Shown: piece by piece, positions 51,906-61,880 of the stretch
Layout: the number at the start of each line of letters is the position of its first letter
How positions within the stretch are numbered: position 1 is the stretch's first letter
NCBI RefSeq assembly: GCF_000195595.1
Contig: NZ_GL882540.1
Coordinates: forward strand, 26,038-90,037
Length of the DNA stretch: 64,000 nucleotides
Origin: Actinomyces sp. oral taxon 170 str. F0386
GTDB taxonomy: Bacteria > Actinomycetota > Actinomycetes > Actinomycetales > Actinomycetaceae
Reading direction: 5' to 3'
The notes under the pieces: model-generated
Databases searched by the model: none
What the model was told of the DNA's origin: nothing
Seen by the model: only the letters and a program-made list of their open reading frames with translations
Position numbers and translations under genes: made by a program

Positions 51906-53288
51906 GTGAAGACAACTGTCGAGAATCTTGACCCCAGCCGCATCAAGCTGACCGTCGAGGTCCCCTATGAGGAGCTCAAGCCCAGCCTCGATGCCGCCTA
52001 CAAGGAGATCGGCTCCCAGATCCAGGTTCCCGGCTTCCGCCGCGGCCACGTCCCCAACCGGGTCATCGACCAGCGGGTCGGCCGTGGGGCCGTCATCCAG
52101 GAGGCTGTCAACAACAAGCTCTCTGACTTCTACCGGGACGCCATCACCGAGGCCGAGCGGGTCCCCATGCTCCAGCCCGAGGTCGACGTCGTCGAGCTGC
52201 CCAACGCCACCGGCGAGAATGGCGGCCAGCTCTCCTTCACCGCCGAGGTCACTGTCCGCCCCGTCATCGAGCTGCCTGACCTGAGCAAGACCGAGCTGAC
52301 CGTCGACGCCGTCGAGGTCACCGACGAGGACGTCGACACCGAGTTGGACAACCTGCGCGCTCGCTTCGGCTCCCTGAAGTCCGTGGGTCGCAAGGCCAAG
52401 ACCGGAGACTTCGTCACCATCGACCTCAAGGCCGTCATCGACGGCGAGGAGGTCGACTCCATCTCCGGCGTCTCCTACGAGATCGGCAAGGGCAACATGC
52501 TCAAGGGGCTGGACACCGCCCTGCGCGGCCTCAAGACCGACGAGTCCGCGACCTTCACCACCGAGCTGGCCGGCGGCGAGCACGCCGGTGAGGAGGCGGA
52601 GGTCACCGTGACCGCCACCGCCGTCAAGCAGCGTGAGCTGCCCAAGGTCGACGACGAGTTCGCTCAGCTCGCCTCCGAGTTCGACACCGTCGAGGAGCTA
52701 CGTGAGGACCTCGTCAAGCAGGTCACCGAGCGCAAGACCGGTGAGCAGGCCGTCGCTGCCCGTGACGCCCTGCTCGAGCAGCTGCGCAGTGAGATCTCCT
52801 TCGATGTTCCCGAGGCCGTCGTCGAGGCCGAGATCGCCCAACACCTCCAGGCCGAGGGCAAGGAGGGCGACGAGGAGCACTCCAAGGAGATCCGGGACGA
52901 TATCGTCACCGGCGTGCGTGACCAGATCATCCTCGACGTCCTAGCCGAGGACCTCAAGATCGGCGTGGCTCAGGACGAGCTCCTCGAGTTCCTCTTCCAG
53001 ACCGCCCAGCAGTACGGCATGGAGCCCGCCCAGTTCCTCCAGGGTGCCCAGCAGGCCGGACAGATCCCCGCCTTCGTCTCCGAGGTCGCCCGCAACAAGT
53101 CTCTGGCCACGGCACTGCGGCAGGCCAAGGTCATCGACTCCAAGGGCGAGGCGGTGGACCTGTCGGCCTACATCGGCTCCGATGAGGATGACGCCGCTGC
53201 GGCTGCTGAGGCTGCTGCCGTGGCCGCCGCTGAGGCCACCGACGAGGGCGAAGCCGACTCCGCCGAGAGTGACGCCGACGCCGAGTGA
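51906..53288 (+). CDS. tig: Trigger factor (ribosome-bound chaperone, peptidyl-prolyl isomerase)
   Basis: A 460-residue chaperone that binds nascent chains at the ribosome exit. The ribosome-binding signature GFRRGHVPN (FRxGxxP) is near residue 45. A FKBP-type PPIase domain follows (KAKTGDFVTIDL to GGEHAGEEAEV, about 160-240), then a helical C-terminal arm and an Ala/Glu/Asp-rich tail (about 425-460). The GTG is preceded by GGGAG at about eight bases. A 23-bp perfect hairpin ends the gene. clpP1P2 and clpX, its usual neighbours, lie about 5 kb downstream after unrelated genes. Confidence 0.96.
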   Translation: MKTTVENLDPSRIKLTVEVPYEELKPSLDAAYKEIGSQIQVPGFRRGHVPNRVIDQRVGRGAVIQEAVNNKLSDFYRDAITEAERVPMLQPEVDVVELPNATGENGGQLSFTAEVTVRPVIELPDLSKTELTVDAVEVTDEDVDTELDNLRARFGSLKSVGRKAKTGDFVTIDLKAVIDGEEVDSISGVSYEIGKGNMLKGLDTALRGLKTDESATFTTELAGGEHAGEEAEVTVTATAVKQRELPKVDDEFAQLASEFDTVEELREDLVKQVTERKTGEQAVAARDALLEQLRSEISFDVPEAVVEAEIAQHLQAEGKEGDEEHSKEIRDDIVTGVRDQIILDVLAEDLKIGVAQDELLEFLFQTAQQYGMEPAQFLQGAQQAGQIPAFVSEVARNKSLATALRQAKVIDSKGEAVDLSAYIGSDEDDAAAAAEAAAVAAAEATDEGEADSAESDADAE

Positions 53289-53333
53289 GCGTGACCGCGA
53301 GCTGACCCAGTCCCGCTCACACGGGAGGGTCGT

Positions 53334-53386
53334 GTGACGTCGGTGGGGCCCACCTTCTCTTGGAAGGTGGGCCCCACCGACGTCAC
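53334..53386. terminator. 23-bp perfect hairpin between tig and the glycosyltransferase gene
   Basis: Bases 53334-53356 pair without mismatch with 53364-53386 around the loop CTCTTGG. Genes converge on it, so it can serve both strands. Confidence 0.9.
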
Positions 53387-53430
53387 TGTGTCCAAGGTTC
53401 CTATGCACTCATGGCGCGTGCGCCCAGGAG

Positions 53431-54564
53431 TCAGCTGGCGGTCACCAGCTCCTTGCGCTTGGGGCGGATGACGCCGAAGTTGCGCTCGGGAATCGCCATC
53501 TTGAAGTAGTACGCCACTCCGATGGGCACCACGATGAGACTGACGAAGAGGCAGTAGAAGGGCTGGAAGATGAGCCACTTGTTTCCGTGGTCCCAGTGAA
53601 GCCACACGATGGCGGCGTAGTAGATGAACAGTGCGAGCAGAAGCGTCCATCCCGGAGAGACAACGGCCATCCACCTGAGGACGAACATACTGATCACCAC
53701 GATGCCGCTGTACAGCCACAGGAAGGGGTGCTGGAAGACGAATCTGAAGTTGACGATGAAGAGCCTGAAGGAACCGCCGCTCCACGCGATCCGTTGGCGC
53801 CACCAGGAGTACAGGGTGTCGGGGGCATTGGTGTTGACGTGGGCGAGAATGTGGACGGCCTTGTATCCCAGGGCGTCCCCAATGATGCCGGACTCGATGT
53901 CATTGCCCTGGAAGAACAGTGAGTGACGGGCCATGATCTGGCGCATGACGTCAGTCTTGCCGATATGAAGGGCACCGCTGAGCAGCCAGGGCATGATTCT
54001 GCGGGCACGCATCGAGACGACGTACTCGTGGCGCTGCATCTGGACGATGAAGGGCCCCTTCTTCTGGGGCACGATGGTCACTGAGGCGAAGTCGGCCTTG
54101 TTGGCCACCAGCGCGCCGATGATCTGAGTCAGTGGCTCCTGGGCCGTGGTGTCGGCGTCGAGGCAGACGATGTGGGAGTTGAGCGGGGCGGCCAGCAGCG
54201 CGTCGCGCACGACGGTGTCCCGAGTGATGCCCGAGGTGCTCCGTTTGCGTCCCACCTTGCGCGGAACGTACTCGCTGCGGAAGATCCTGAATCCGTAGCG
54301 AATGGCGATGTCCTCGAGGTCGCGATAGAACTCCTCAGACTCGCCAGAGGTCGTGCACAGAACCACTCGGTCGCCGTAGGGGCGCAGGTAGTCCGCGTTC
54401 TGGAGATACTTGACATTGCCGTAGATCGGCACGAGGACGCTGAAGTCCTCCGAGATGATGCTCGAGTCCAGTTCCACCGCCTTGTACCACTTCGAGGTGA
54501 TGCCGGCCCAGATGTCGATCCCGATCCAGAACAGGATTCCCACCAGAAGGGTAATGACGATCAT
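53431..54564 (-). CDS. Membrane-bound family 2 glycosyltransferase
   Basis: A 377-residue protein with an N-terminal membrane helix (about residues 2-22) and three to four C-terminal helices (about 275-355). Between them is a GT-A domain with the nucleotide region SVLVPIYGNVKYL, the DxD motif in VCLDADTTA near residue 140, and a QRIAWSGG element equivalent to the QxxRW motif. Such processive or polymer-synthesising enzymes (cellulose/hyaluronan synthase type) build surface glycans; the sugar and product are unknown. The ATG has GAGAGGACC upstream. It converges on tig. Confidence 0.85.
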   Translation of the reverse strand: MIVITLLVGILFWIGIDIWAGITSKWYKAVELDSSIISEDFSVLVPIYGNVKYLQNADYLRPYGDRVVLCTTSGESEEFYRDLEDIAIRYGFRIFRSEYVPRKVGRKRSTSGITRDTVVRDALLAAPLNSHIVCLDADTTAQEPLTQIIGALVANKADFASVTIVPQKKGPFIVQMQRHEYVVSMRARRIMPWLLSGALHIGKTDVMRQIMARHSLFFQGNDIESGIIGDALGYKAVHILAHVNTNAPDTLYSWWRQRIAWSGGSFRLFIVNFRFVFQHPFLWLYSGIVVISMFVLRWMAVVSPGWTLLLALFIYYAAIVWLHWDHGNKWLIFQPFYCLFVSLIVVPIGVAYYFKMAIPERNFGVIRPKRKELVTAS

Positions 54565-55013
54565 GCGGTGGTCCTCTCTGGTGCATGGAGTTGTGTGGGC
54601 GTGCTGAACACTGGTAACCCCTTACTGGGTAGTGGTGTGGCAGGCGGAAGATGGTCGGGGAGGGGTTGTTGAAAGATGAAAGAGTGTGGTAAGGTGGCCG
54701 CGGCAAGAAATGAGGCTTGAGGTCGAAAGAGACAAGCAGGCGCTCTTGGGGCGGTTAAAATCGATGGTGCCACGCCCACTCCGCCTATGCCATGCAGTGG
54801 GGAGCGAGTCGTGCCAAGATCTCGGGCGCCCACAACCCAATCTATGGATGGTTTAGTTTTCCTACAAGGGTGGGTGAGATGGCTTACCAAGCCTGCACTT
54901 CGTCAGATTTGCGTGAGACGCGACACGGCGCGTGATCCTCGGGGTCGGTTGTGCTGAGGCGATGGCGTGGCGCGTCGCGCTGAGGCCGTGGAGTTTGCGG
55001 AAGTCACAGGATT
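54565..55013. other. Non-coding interval upstream of the glycosyltransferase gene
   Basis: About 450 bases without a supportable gene. It is less GC-rich near 54650-54760 (A/G-rich runs and GGTTAAAATCG), which may include the promoter of the glycosyltransferase gene. I see no clear RNA element. Confidence 0.35.
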
Positions 55014-55062
55014 CAGGGGTGGGGGCGCAGAGCACACGGAACGCTCTGCGCCCCCACCCCTG
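55014..55062 (-). terminator. 20-bp hairpin downstream of the cupin gene
   Basis: A perfect stem of 20 bp, with arms 55014-55033 and 55043-55062 (left arm opens CAGGGGTGGGGGCGCAGAGC), encloses ACACGGAAC. It ends the ABC-importer/cupin operon. Confidence 0.85.
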
Positions 55063-55114
55063 GCGCTGTTACTCCTCGCCCGCCGCGGGCGGGCTCGTCA
55101 ATGGATTGCGGGCC

Positions 55115-55483
55115 CTACTTCGCCGCCGTTGTCGTGGCTTTGTCGACGTCGACCATGACCAGCTGCATGCGGCACGGTGTCACGGCCGTCAGGGCGTGAC
55201 GGTCGTTGGGGGCCAGATAAATGACGTCCCCGGCGCCCATCCGCTCAGTGCGCTCGCCGATGGAGAAGTCCATCTCGCCCTCCAGGAGCGTGACGATCAC
55301 GGCGCGAGGAGAGGCGTGCTCGGTGAGGACCTGACCGGCGTCGAAGGCGAAGATGACGGTGCGCAGGATGTCGTTGTTGACCACGACTCGTGAGGTGGTG
55401 GCCTCCTCGGAGATCGGGAGGGCGTCGTTGAGGCCGAGCCGAAACAGGGACTCGGTGGACGCGGTGCTGGACGAGGTGGACAT
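55115..55483 (-). CDS. Cupin-domain protein
   Basis: A 122-residue single-domain cupin. The two cupin motifs are visible: TEHASPRAVIVTLLEGEMDF (first, with the metal-type His) and DVIYLAPNDRHALTAV (second, with His). These small beta-barrels bind metals or small ligands; function ranges from isomerase to sensor. It is the last gene of an operon with an ABC importer on the same strand. AAGGAGCACAC precedes the ATG. Confidence 0.82.
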   Translation of the reverse strand: MSTSSSTASTESLFRLGLNDALPISEEATTSRVVVNNDILRTVIFAFDAGQVLTEHASPRAVIVTLLEGEMDFSIGERTERMGAGDVIYLAPNDRHALTAVTPCRMQLVMVDVDKATTTAAK

Positions 55484-55543
55484 GTGTGCTCCTTCGGTGT
55501 TGGTGATGAGTATTGGTAGTAAGAGTTGTAGAGGGTGCTGACG

Positions 55544-56326
55544 CTATGAGGGTTGAGACCTCCATGCCATGAGGCGACGGCGCAGCGGCCGCAGGACGCA
55601 CAGCTCGAGCAGCAGTGTCAGCGCCGCCATGATGACGGACAGGGCGAAGACGTCGGCCGTCTCCAGATTGGTGCGGGCCTGCTGGACCTCTGCGCCAAGT
55701 CCTGTCGGGGTGCCTAGAAGCTCTGCCATGACCGTGACCCTCACGGACTGCCCGACGGCGACCGTCAGGGCAGACAGTACCGGTGGCGCGACCGCGGGCA
55801 GGACGATCCGACGGATTGTCCACGGGTGGGACTTGGAGAAGACCGTCGCCATCTCCAACAGATCGCCGTCGACATTGAGGACCGCGTCGCGCATGGAGGC
55901 CACGAGCAGCGGGAGCGTGACCAGGGTGACCACGAGGATGACGACCCCGGCTGTCGGTCCCAGCCAGATCATCCCGACGACGACGAGCACGATCGGCGGT
56001 ACCGCCATAAGGACCTGCACCCAGGAGTCCAGCAGCTCGCGCAGCCAGGTCCAGGTACCCAGCGCCCAGCCCGTCGGGACGCCGATGAGGCAGGACAGCC
56101 CCAGGCCGATGACGGCTCTGGAGAGGGTGAGCCACAGTGTCCAGCCCAGGTCGCCGTCGTCGATCAGCCCCAGGAAGGCGTGCCAGGTTGTCTCCGGGCC
56201 GGGAAGCGCGTACTCGGGCTGGTTCAGAGCCGCCCAGTACCAGATGAGGACCGCCAGACCGATACCGGCCCACCACAGGAGGCGGGCGCGCCAGCGTGTG
56301 AGGGAGGACGGCCGTTTCAGGGTCAC
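55544..56326 (-). CDS. ABC transporter permease (SsuC/TauC type)
   Basis: A 260-residue membrane protein with about six hydrophobic segments and the EAA-type loop EMATVFSKSHPWTIRRIVLP, as in permeases for nitrate, sulfonate, taurine or thiamine-precursor importers. It supplies the membrane channel for the adjacent ATPase and binding protein. The GTG start overlaps the stop of the binding-protein gene by four bases. A very long in-frame reading upstream is only an open frame inside that gene. Confidence 0.88.
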   Translation of the reverse strand: MTLKRPSSLTRWRARLLWWAGIGLAVLIWYWAALNQPEYALPGPETTWHAFLGLIDDGDLGWTLWLTLSRAVIGLGLSCLIGVPTGWALGTWTWLRELLDSWVQVLMAVPPIVLVVVGMIWLGPTAGVVILVVTLVTLPLLVASMRDAVLNVDGDLLEMATVFSKSHPWTIRRIVLPAVAPPVLSALTVAVGQSVRVTVMAELLGTPTGLGAEVQQARTNLETADVFALSVIMAALTLLLELCVLRPLRRRLMAWRSQPS

Positions 56327-57417
56327 CTGGGGTCTTTCAGGTAGAAGTCGTCGGCCGGCATCTTGCCGCCGACGATGTCCGGGTTGATGGTGGACAGGCG
56401 AGTGTAGAAGTCGACGAGCTGGTCCTTGGCCTGGGCCGCGGGGACCAGGTTCAGCTGGAGGCGGGGGATCACCTCCGTGACAATCGGCGCGGGAACCTCG
56501 GTCTTCCGGGAGATGGCGTTGACGGTCTCCTCCGACGCCGTGTTGGTGGTCTCTATACAGGCCTCCACCTCGTTCAGCACCGCTCCGACTGCCTGAGGGT
56601 TGGAGTCGGTGATCTCCTGAGGCATGACCAGCCCAGCCATGGGGAACCTGGCCTCCCCGCCGGTCACCTCGGCCCATACCTGTTGAAGGTCGACCGTCCG
56701 CTCCAGGGACTTGCCCTGCTGCTTGGCCTTGGTCAGGCTGACGCTTGCGGGGTGCTCCGGCAGGACGGCGAACTCGGCATTGCCCGCCAGAAGGTTGGAC
56801 AGTGCCTCCTGGCCGTCGGAGTAGCTCTGGATCGTCAGGTCCTTGCTCGTGTCCCAGCCCTTCTGGCCGAGCAGGTAGCGGAAGACGAGGTCGGGCATGT
56901 TGTTCGGCATGGGGACGGCGACCGTCTTGCCACGCATGGCCTCGAGGCCCTGTGTTGATGAGCCCTCGGGGCCGACGACGTAGAGCATGCCCCACACCTG
57001 CATCGCCACCAGGCGCAACGGGACACCCTTGTTGAACAGGTTCGCCGCCGCATATGAGGGGGTGGCGGCCAGGTCGGTCTGCTTCTGCATGAGCAGTGTC
57101 TTCATAGCATCGACGCTGGACCAGTTCTCCACCGCGGCCTTGCCGATCGTCGGGGACAGCTTGGCCTGCTGACCGAACAGCGTCATCGGCGCCATGTAGG
57201 CCAGGGTCGTGGGGACGTGGACGCGCAGGGTGTCGATATGCCCGCCCGTTCCGCTGGAGGATGCCCTGCCTGAGCGTGACGAGCAGGCTGACAGGATCGT
57301 CGGGCCCAGGAGGCCGAGGCCTGCCAGAGGCATGAGGGTGCGGCGCCTGATCGGCGCTGCCGGAGTGCGTGAGGTGCCTGCAGGCGAGTACGTGTGGTTG
57401 CCCATCGTGCTGCTCAT
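56323..57417 (-). CDS. ABC transporter substrate-binding lipoprotein (SsuA/THI5 type)
   Basis: A 364-residue exported lipoprotein. The N-terminus has a twin-arginine-like IRRRTLMPLAG and a lipobox LSAC near residue 45, so it is anchored outside the membrane. The domain beyond resembles periplasmic binding proteins of the nitrate/sulfonate/THI5 group (LRVHVPTTLAYMAPMTLF, GKTVAVPMPNNMPD). The ligand is unknown; aromatic or sulfur compounds are possibilities. AAGAAGGACC precedes the ATG. The stop overlaps the permease start. Confidence 0.85.
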   Translation of the reverse strand: MSSTMGNHTYSPAGTSRTPAAPIRRRTLMPLAGLGLLGPTILSACSSRSGRASSSGTGGHIDTLRVHVPTTLAYMAPMTLFGQQAKLSPTIGKAAVENWSSVDAMKTLLMQKQTDLAATPSYAAANLFNKGVPLRLVAMQVWGMLYVVGPEGSSTQGLEAMRGKTVAVPMPNNMPDLVFRYLLGQKGWDTSKDLTIQSYSDGQEALSNLLAGNAEFAVLPEHPASVSLTKAKQQGKSLERTVDLQQVWAEVTGGEARFPMAGLVMPQEITDSNPQAVGAVLNEVEACIETTNTASEETVNAISRKTEVPAPIVTEVIPRLQLNLVPAAQAKDQLVDFYTRLSTINPDIVGGKMPADDFYLKDPR

Positions 57418-57507
57418 GGTCCTTCTTCTTGGAGTGTGCGGGGAGTGGTGGTGGGGGGTGGGTGTGTGAGAGGAGCGGAGACGGGGCGGCCGTCAGCGGC
57501 ACGGCTT

Positions 57508-58182
57508 CTAGGTGGAGAGCCTCCAGGTGCCCGGCGGGCCGTCGAGGTGGAGATGGAGGTGCGAGACCTCCTCGGCCTCATCCGGGTCGTGCGTGACCCA
57601 GACGGTGATGACGTCCTGGTCGGCGAGCAGGTCGATGAGGTCGGCTCGCAGCGCAGTGGCCAGCGGACGGTCCAGGGCGGAGAAGGGCTCGTCCACCAGG
57701 AGCAGGCTCGGGTCGGTCGACAGTGCCCGGGCGATGGCCACCCGCTGACGCATGCCGCCGGAGAGGCGGGCTGGTGGGAGGTGGCCGGCCGAGGCGAGTC
57801 CCACCCGCTCCAGCCACTGGAAGGCCGTCAGGTCCGGCGTTGGGCCGCCCACCACCAGGGAGATGTTGCGGTGGGCCGAGTACCAGGGCATGAGCCGCGG
57901 CTCCTGAAACACCTGGGACAGGCTCCCTGTGGGCCGCAGGACGGTGCCGGCGTCGGTGTCCGACAGCCCCGAGATCGCCCGTAGCAGTGTCGTCTTTCCG
58001 GCACCGGAGGCTCCGGTGACCGCGAGGGTCTGCCCGGGGCGGACCGTCACAGACAGGTCCTCCACGAGGGTCAGACCTCGCCGGACCATCGTCACCTGCT
58101 CGAGCCTGAGAACACCACGGTCGTCATCGCGATGCGTCGACCGGCCCGTGAGAGGCGACGCGTTTGCCACGGCGTCTGTCAT
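57508..58182 (-). CDS. ABC transporter ATPase (SsuB/TauB type)
   Basis: A 224-residue cytoplasmic ATPase. Walker A GASGAGKTT near residue 57, Q-loop VFQEPRLMPWY, signature LSGGMRQRVAIARAL and Walker B LLLVDEPFSALD are intact. It energises the adjacent importer. The order ATPase, binding protein, permease, cupin on one strand indicates an operon. A palindromic, AT-rich site lies over the predicted -35 region about 240 bases upstream. Confidence 0.9.
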   Translation of the reverse strand: MTDAVANASPLTGRSTHRDDDRGVLRLEQVTMVRRGLTLVEDLSVTVRPGQTLAVTGASGAGKTTLLRAISGLSDTDAGTVLRPTGSLSQVFQEPRLMPWYSAHRNISLVVGGPTPDLTAFQWLERVGLASAGHLPPARLSGGMRQRVAIARALSTDPSLLLVDEPFSALDRPLATALRADLIDLLADQDVITVWVTHDPDEAEEVSHLHLHLDGPPGTWRLST

Positions 58183-58614
58183 GGATTCGGAGCCTCTCGG
58201 TCAGTGATGCCGCCGATGCCCCTGCATGCGGGAGGCTTCTGGGTCCTGGCGGGTGCCGCGCTCCCCAGGGGCGGCGTTGCTCGATGCGGGGGTGGGCTGT
58301 GTATTCAAGGGGCTCCCTATCCGTTCCTGCCGTTTCTTCGCTGATGTGAGGTGCCGAGGCGGTGAGCTCAAACCTCTGAAATAGATGACGACACCCTATC
58401 GTATTTGTTTGTTGTGACAAAACTGAATTTTGTGACTCACAGAGGTTTGTATGGGGACGCCGAGGGTCGTGCGCAGGGCGGTGGAGGCTGCGTGCCTCTG
58501 AGGTTCCTCCTCCAGTGAGCGCACCTGCGCCGTGGGCGAAAAGGGCGCCATGGCGGGCATAGCGGATGGGGTCGTCACGTTAGCGTTGGCGACACCGACC
58601 ATGAGAGGACTGAC
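58183..58614. promoter_or_regulatory. Divergent control region of the ABC operon and clpP1
   Basis: No gene is seen. The AT-rich centre (58381-58440) carries the promoter and operator candidate for the ABC operon. On the clpP1 side, GAGGACTGAC forms the ribosome-binding site before GTG 58615. I see no convincing ClgR box. Confidence 0.35.
58398..58433 (-). promoter_or_regulatory. Promoter and operator candidate of the ABC-importer operon
   Basis: On the minus strand TACGAT (58403-58398) is a plausible -10 box. ACAAAA (58417-58422) and TTTTGT (58428-58433) form a perfect inverted repeat around CTGAA at the expected -35 position, so a bound repressor would block RNA polymerase. TTGTGAC is also repeated directly on the plus strand across the site. 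Confidence 0.4.
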
Positions 58615-59253
58615 GTGAGCGAGCTCTATACACCCGCTGCGGTCGCCCCGCCCCAGGCAGCCGACGCCAACGGTGCAGGCTTGGGGTTGACCGATTCCAT
58701 CTACAACCGCCTCCTCAAGGAGCGCATCATCTGGCTCGGCTCCGAGGTGCGCGACGACAACGCCAACGCCATCTGCGCCCAGATGCTGCTGCTGGCCGCC
58801 GAGGACCCTGAGCGGGACATCTACCTCTACATCAACAGCCCCGGCGGCTCGGTGACCGCCGGCATGGCCATCTACGACACCATGCAGTACGTCCAGCCCG
58901 ATGTCGCCACCGTGGCCACGGGTCTGGCCGCCTCCATGGGGCAGCACCTGCTGTCGGCCGGTGCCAAGGGCAAGCGCTACCTCACTCCGCACGCCCGGGT
59001 GCTCATGCACCAGCCCTCCGGCGGCGCGGGGGGCTCGGCCACGGACATCCGCATCAACGCCGATCTCATCATCAAGATGAAGCAGGAGCTCGCGGAGATC
59101 ACGGCGGCCAACACCGGTCACACGGTGGAGGAGATCATCGCCGATTCCGACCGGGACCACTGGTTCTCGGCCCAGGAGGCCCTCGAGTACGGATTCGTCG
59201 ACCACATCGTGCGCTCCAGTCGGGAGATCGGCAAGCAGAACGGAGACAACTGA
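58615..59253 (+). CDS. clpP1: ATP-dependent Clp protease proteolytic subunit 1
   Basis: A 212-residue serine peptidase subunit. The catalytic triad is Ser107 (TGLAASMGQ), His132 (LMHQPSGG) and Asp181 (DSDRDHW); spacing matches E. coli ClpP. It forms the ClpP1P2 barrel with the next gene product, fed by ClpX or ClpC. The GTG start has GAGGACTGAC upstream. The stop is two bases before the clpP2 start. Confidence 0.95.
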   Translation: MSELYTPAAVAPPQAADANGAGLGLTDSIYNRLLKERIIWLGSEVRDDNANAICAQMLLLAAEDPERDIYLYINSPGGSVTAGMAIYDTMQYVQPDVATVATGLAASMGQHLLSAGAKGKRYLTPHARVLMHQPSGGAGGSATDIRINADLIIKMKQELAEITAANTGHTVEEIIADSDRDHWFSAQEALEYGFVDHIVRSSREIGKQNGDN

Positions 59254-59254
59254 C

Positions 59255-59929
59255 ATGTCCTCGACCCGTCCCTACTTCGAGGCCGTGGCCCGCCAGGCCG
59301 GCGCCATGCCGCAGGCCCGATACGTGCTGCCCCAGTTCGAGGAGCGTACCGCCTACGGCTTCAAGCGCCAGGATCCCTACGCCAAGCTCTTCGAGGACCG
59401 CATCGTCTTCATGGGCGTGCAGGTCGACGACGCCTCGGCCGACGACATCATGGCCCAGCTCCTGGTCCTGGAGTCCCAGGACCCCGACGGCCTCATCACC
59501 ATGTACATCAACAGCCCCGGCGGCTCCTTCACGGCGCTGACGGCGATCTACGACACCATGCAGTACATCAAGCCGCAGGTGCAGACCGTCTGCTTGGGGC
59601 AGGCGGCCTCCGCTGCTGCGGTGCTGCTGGCCGCCGGCAGTGAGGGCAAGCGCCTGGCCCTGCCCAATGCGCGCGTCCTCATTCACCAACCCGCCATGGA
59701 GGGGATGCAGGGGCAGGCCAGTGACATCGAGATCGTCGCTGACGAGATCGATCGCATGCGCTCCTGGCTCGAGGACACCCTGGCCGCGCACACCGGTCAG
59801 GACCGCGAGAAGATCCACGCCGACCTTGAGCGGGACAAGATCCTCACGGCCGCGGCCGCCAAGGACTACGGGATCGTGGACCAGGTACTCACCTCCCGCA
59901 AGACCCCGGCCTCTCCGCACTCCTCCTGA
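59255..59929 (+). CDS. clpP2: ATP-dependent Clp protease proteolytic subunit 2
   Basis: A 224-residue paralogue of ClpP1. The triad is Ser119 (LGQAASAAA), His144 (LIHQPAMEG) and Asp194 (LERDKIL). Actinobacteria use a mixed ClpP1P2 tetradecamer for regulated proteolysis. Translation is coupled to clpP1 by the close junction. A hairpin follows before clpX. Confidence 0.95.
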   Translation: MSSTRPYFEAVARQAGAMPQARYVLPQFEERTAYGFKRQDPYAKLFEDRIVFMGVQVDDASADDIMAQLLVLESQDPDGLITMYINSPGGSFTALTAIYDTMQYIKPQVQTVCLGQAASAAAVLLAAGSEGKRLALPNARVLIHQPAMEGMQGQASDIEIVADEIDRMRSWLEDTLAAHTGQDREKIHADLERDKILTAAAAKDYGIVDQVLTSRKTPASPHSS

Positions 59930-59947
59930 GGCGTGCGTCGCTGCCTA

Positions 59948-59979
59948 CGGCGCTCCCGCCGGCCCCGGTGGGAGCGCCG
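59948..59979 (+). terminator. Hairpin between clpP2 and clpX
   Basis: CGGCGCTCCC (59948-59957) pairs with GGGAGCGCCG (59970-59979), with further pairing of GCCGG/CCGGT inside. AAAATAAAACG follows about 15 bases later. Confidence 0.7.
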
Positions 59980-60149
59980 ACCGTGCAGCCGGTGAAAATA
60001 AAACGCCCAAACGCTGGCAGCACGGTGCCCAACATGGCATATTGCGGACTGGACACGCCGCCATGTCCTCGGCGTACCTGCCGGCTCAGCCCGTAGGCTG
60101 ACGCAGGGTCGCCCGGGCGCGGGGACCGATGACGAATCTGGAGGAAACT

Positions 60150-61447
<1,298 letters not shown>

Positions 61448-61451
<4 letters not shown>

Positions 61452-61777
61452 GCGAGGGGCGTGAGGGCGTCCCTGTGCAGCTGGCCGTCTATCGAGACAC
61501 CATCGACAACCTCGACGCCGCCCTCGTCCACCTCCTGGCCGAGCGATTTCGCTGTACCCAGCAGGTTGGTCTGCTCAAGGCCAGCCTGGACCTGCCGCCG
61601 GCGGACCCCGAGCGCGAGCAGCAGCAGGTGGCGCGCCTGCGGGCGCTGGCCGAGGAATCCGGCCTCGACCCGGTCTTCGCCGAGAAGTTCTTCGCCTTCA
61701 TCGTTGCCGAGGTCATCCAGCACCACGAAGAGATCCGTGACGGGCACGAGGCCGAGCGCGCCCGTCACGCGGGGTGA
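61448..61777 (+). CDS. Chorismate mutase (AroQ class)
   Basis: A 109-residue all-helical protein. The AroQ pattern [26 protein letters not shown] and later the basic/acid helix AEEVIQHH-type region ([11 protein letters not shown]) fit chorismate mutase, which converts chorismate to prephenate for Phe and Tyr synthesis. The Arg/Lys residues expected for substrate binding (RDTID and LLKA) are present. It overlaps the clpX stop by four bases, an unusual coupling of a protease gene with an amino-acid biosynthesis gene. Confidence 0.8.
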
Positions 61778-61817
61778 TCGGAGCCGGTAAGCGCAGCGCC
61801 GGACGTCGAGCGTGCTC

Positions 61818-61836
61818 ACTGCCAGTAGCAGTTTTT
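61818..61836 (+). terminator. Weak terminator after the chorismate mutase gene
   Basis: ACTGC-CAGTA-GCAGT followed by TTTTT. The 5-bp stem is short, so strength is doubtful. Confidence 0.4.
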
Positions 61837-61880
61837 CCGTCTGGTCCTGGGAGGGGACGTTTGCGACCCGCCGGTGAGCG

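Noticed and set aside
55544..57502. 652-codon reading extending the ABC permease upstream
   Set aside because: The added part overlaps the substrate-binding lipoprotein gene, which has a lipobox and its own ribosome-binding site; the permease starts at the coupled GTG 56326.
58429..58440. TGTGACTCACA resembling a CRP site
   Set aside because: The half-sites are one base apart instead of six, so it does not fit CRP binding.
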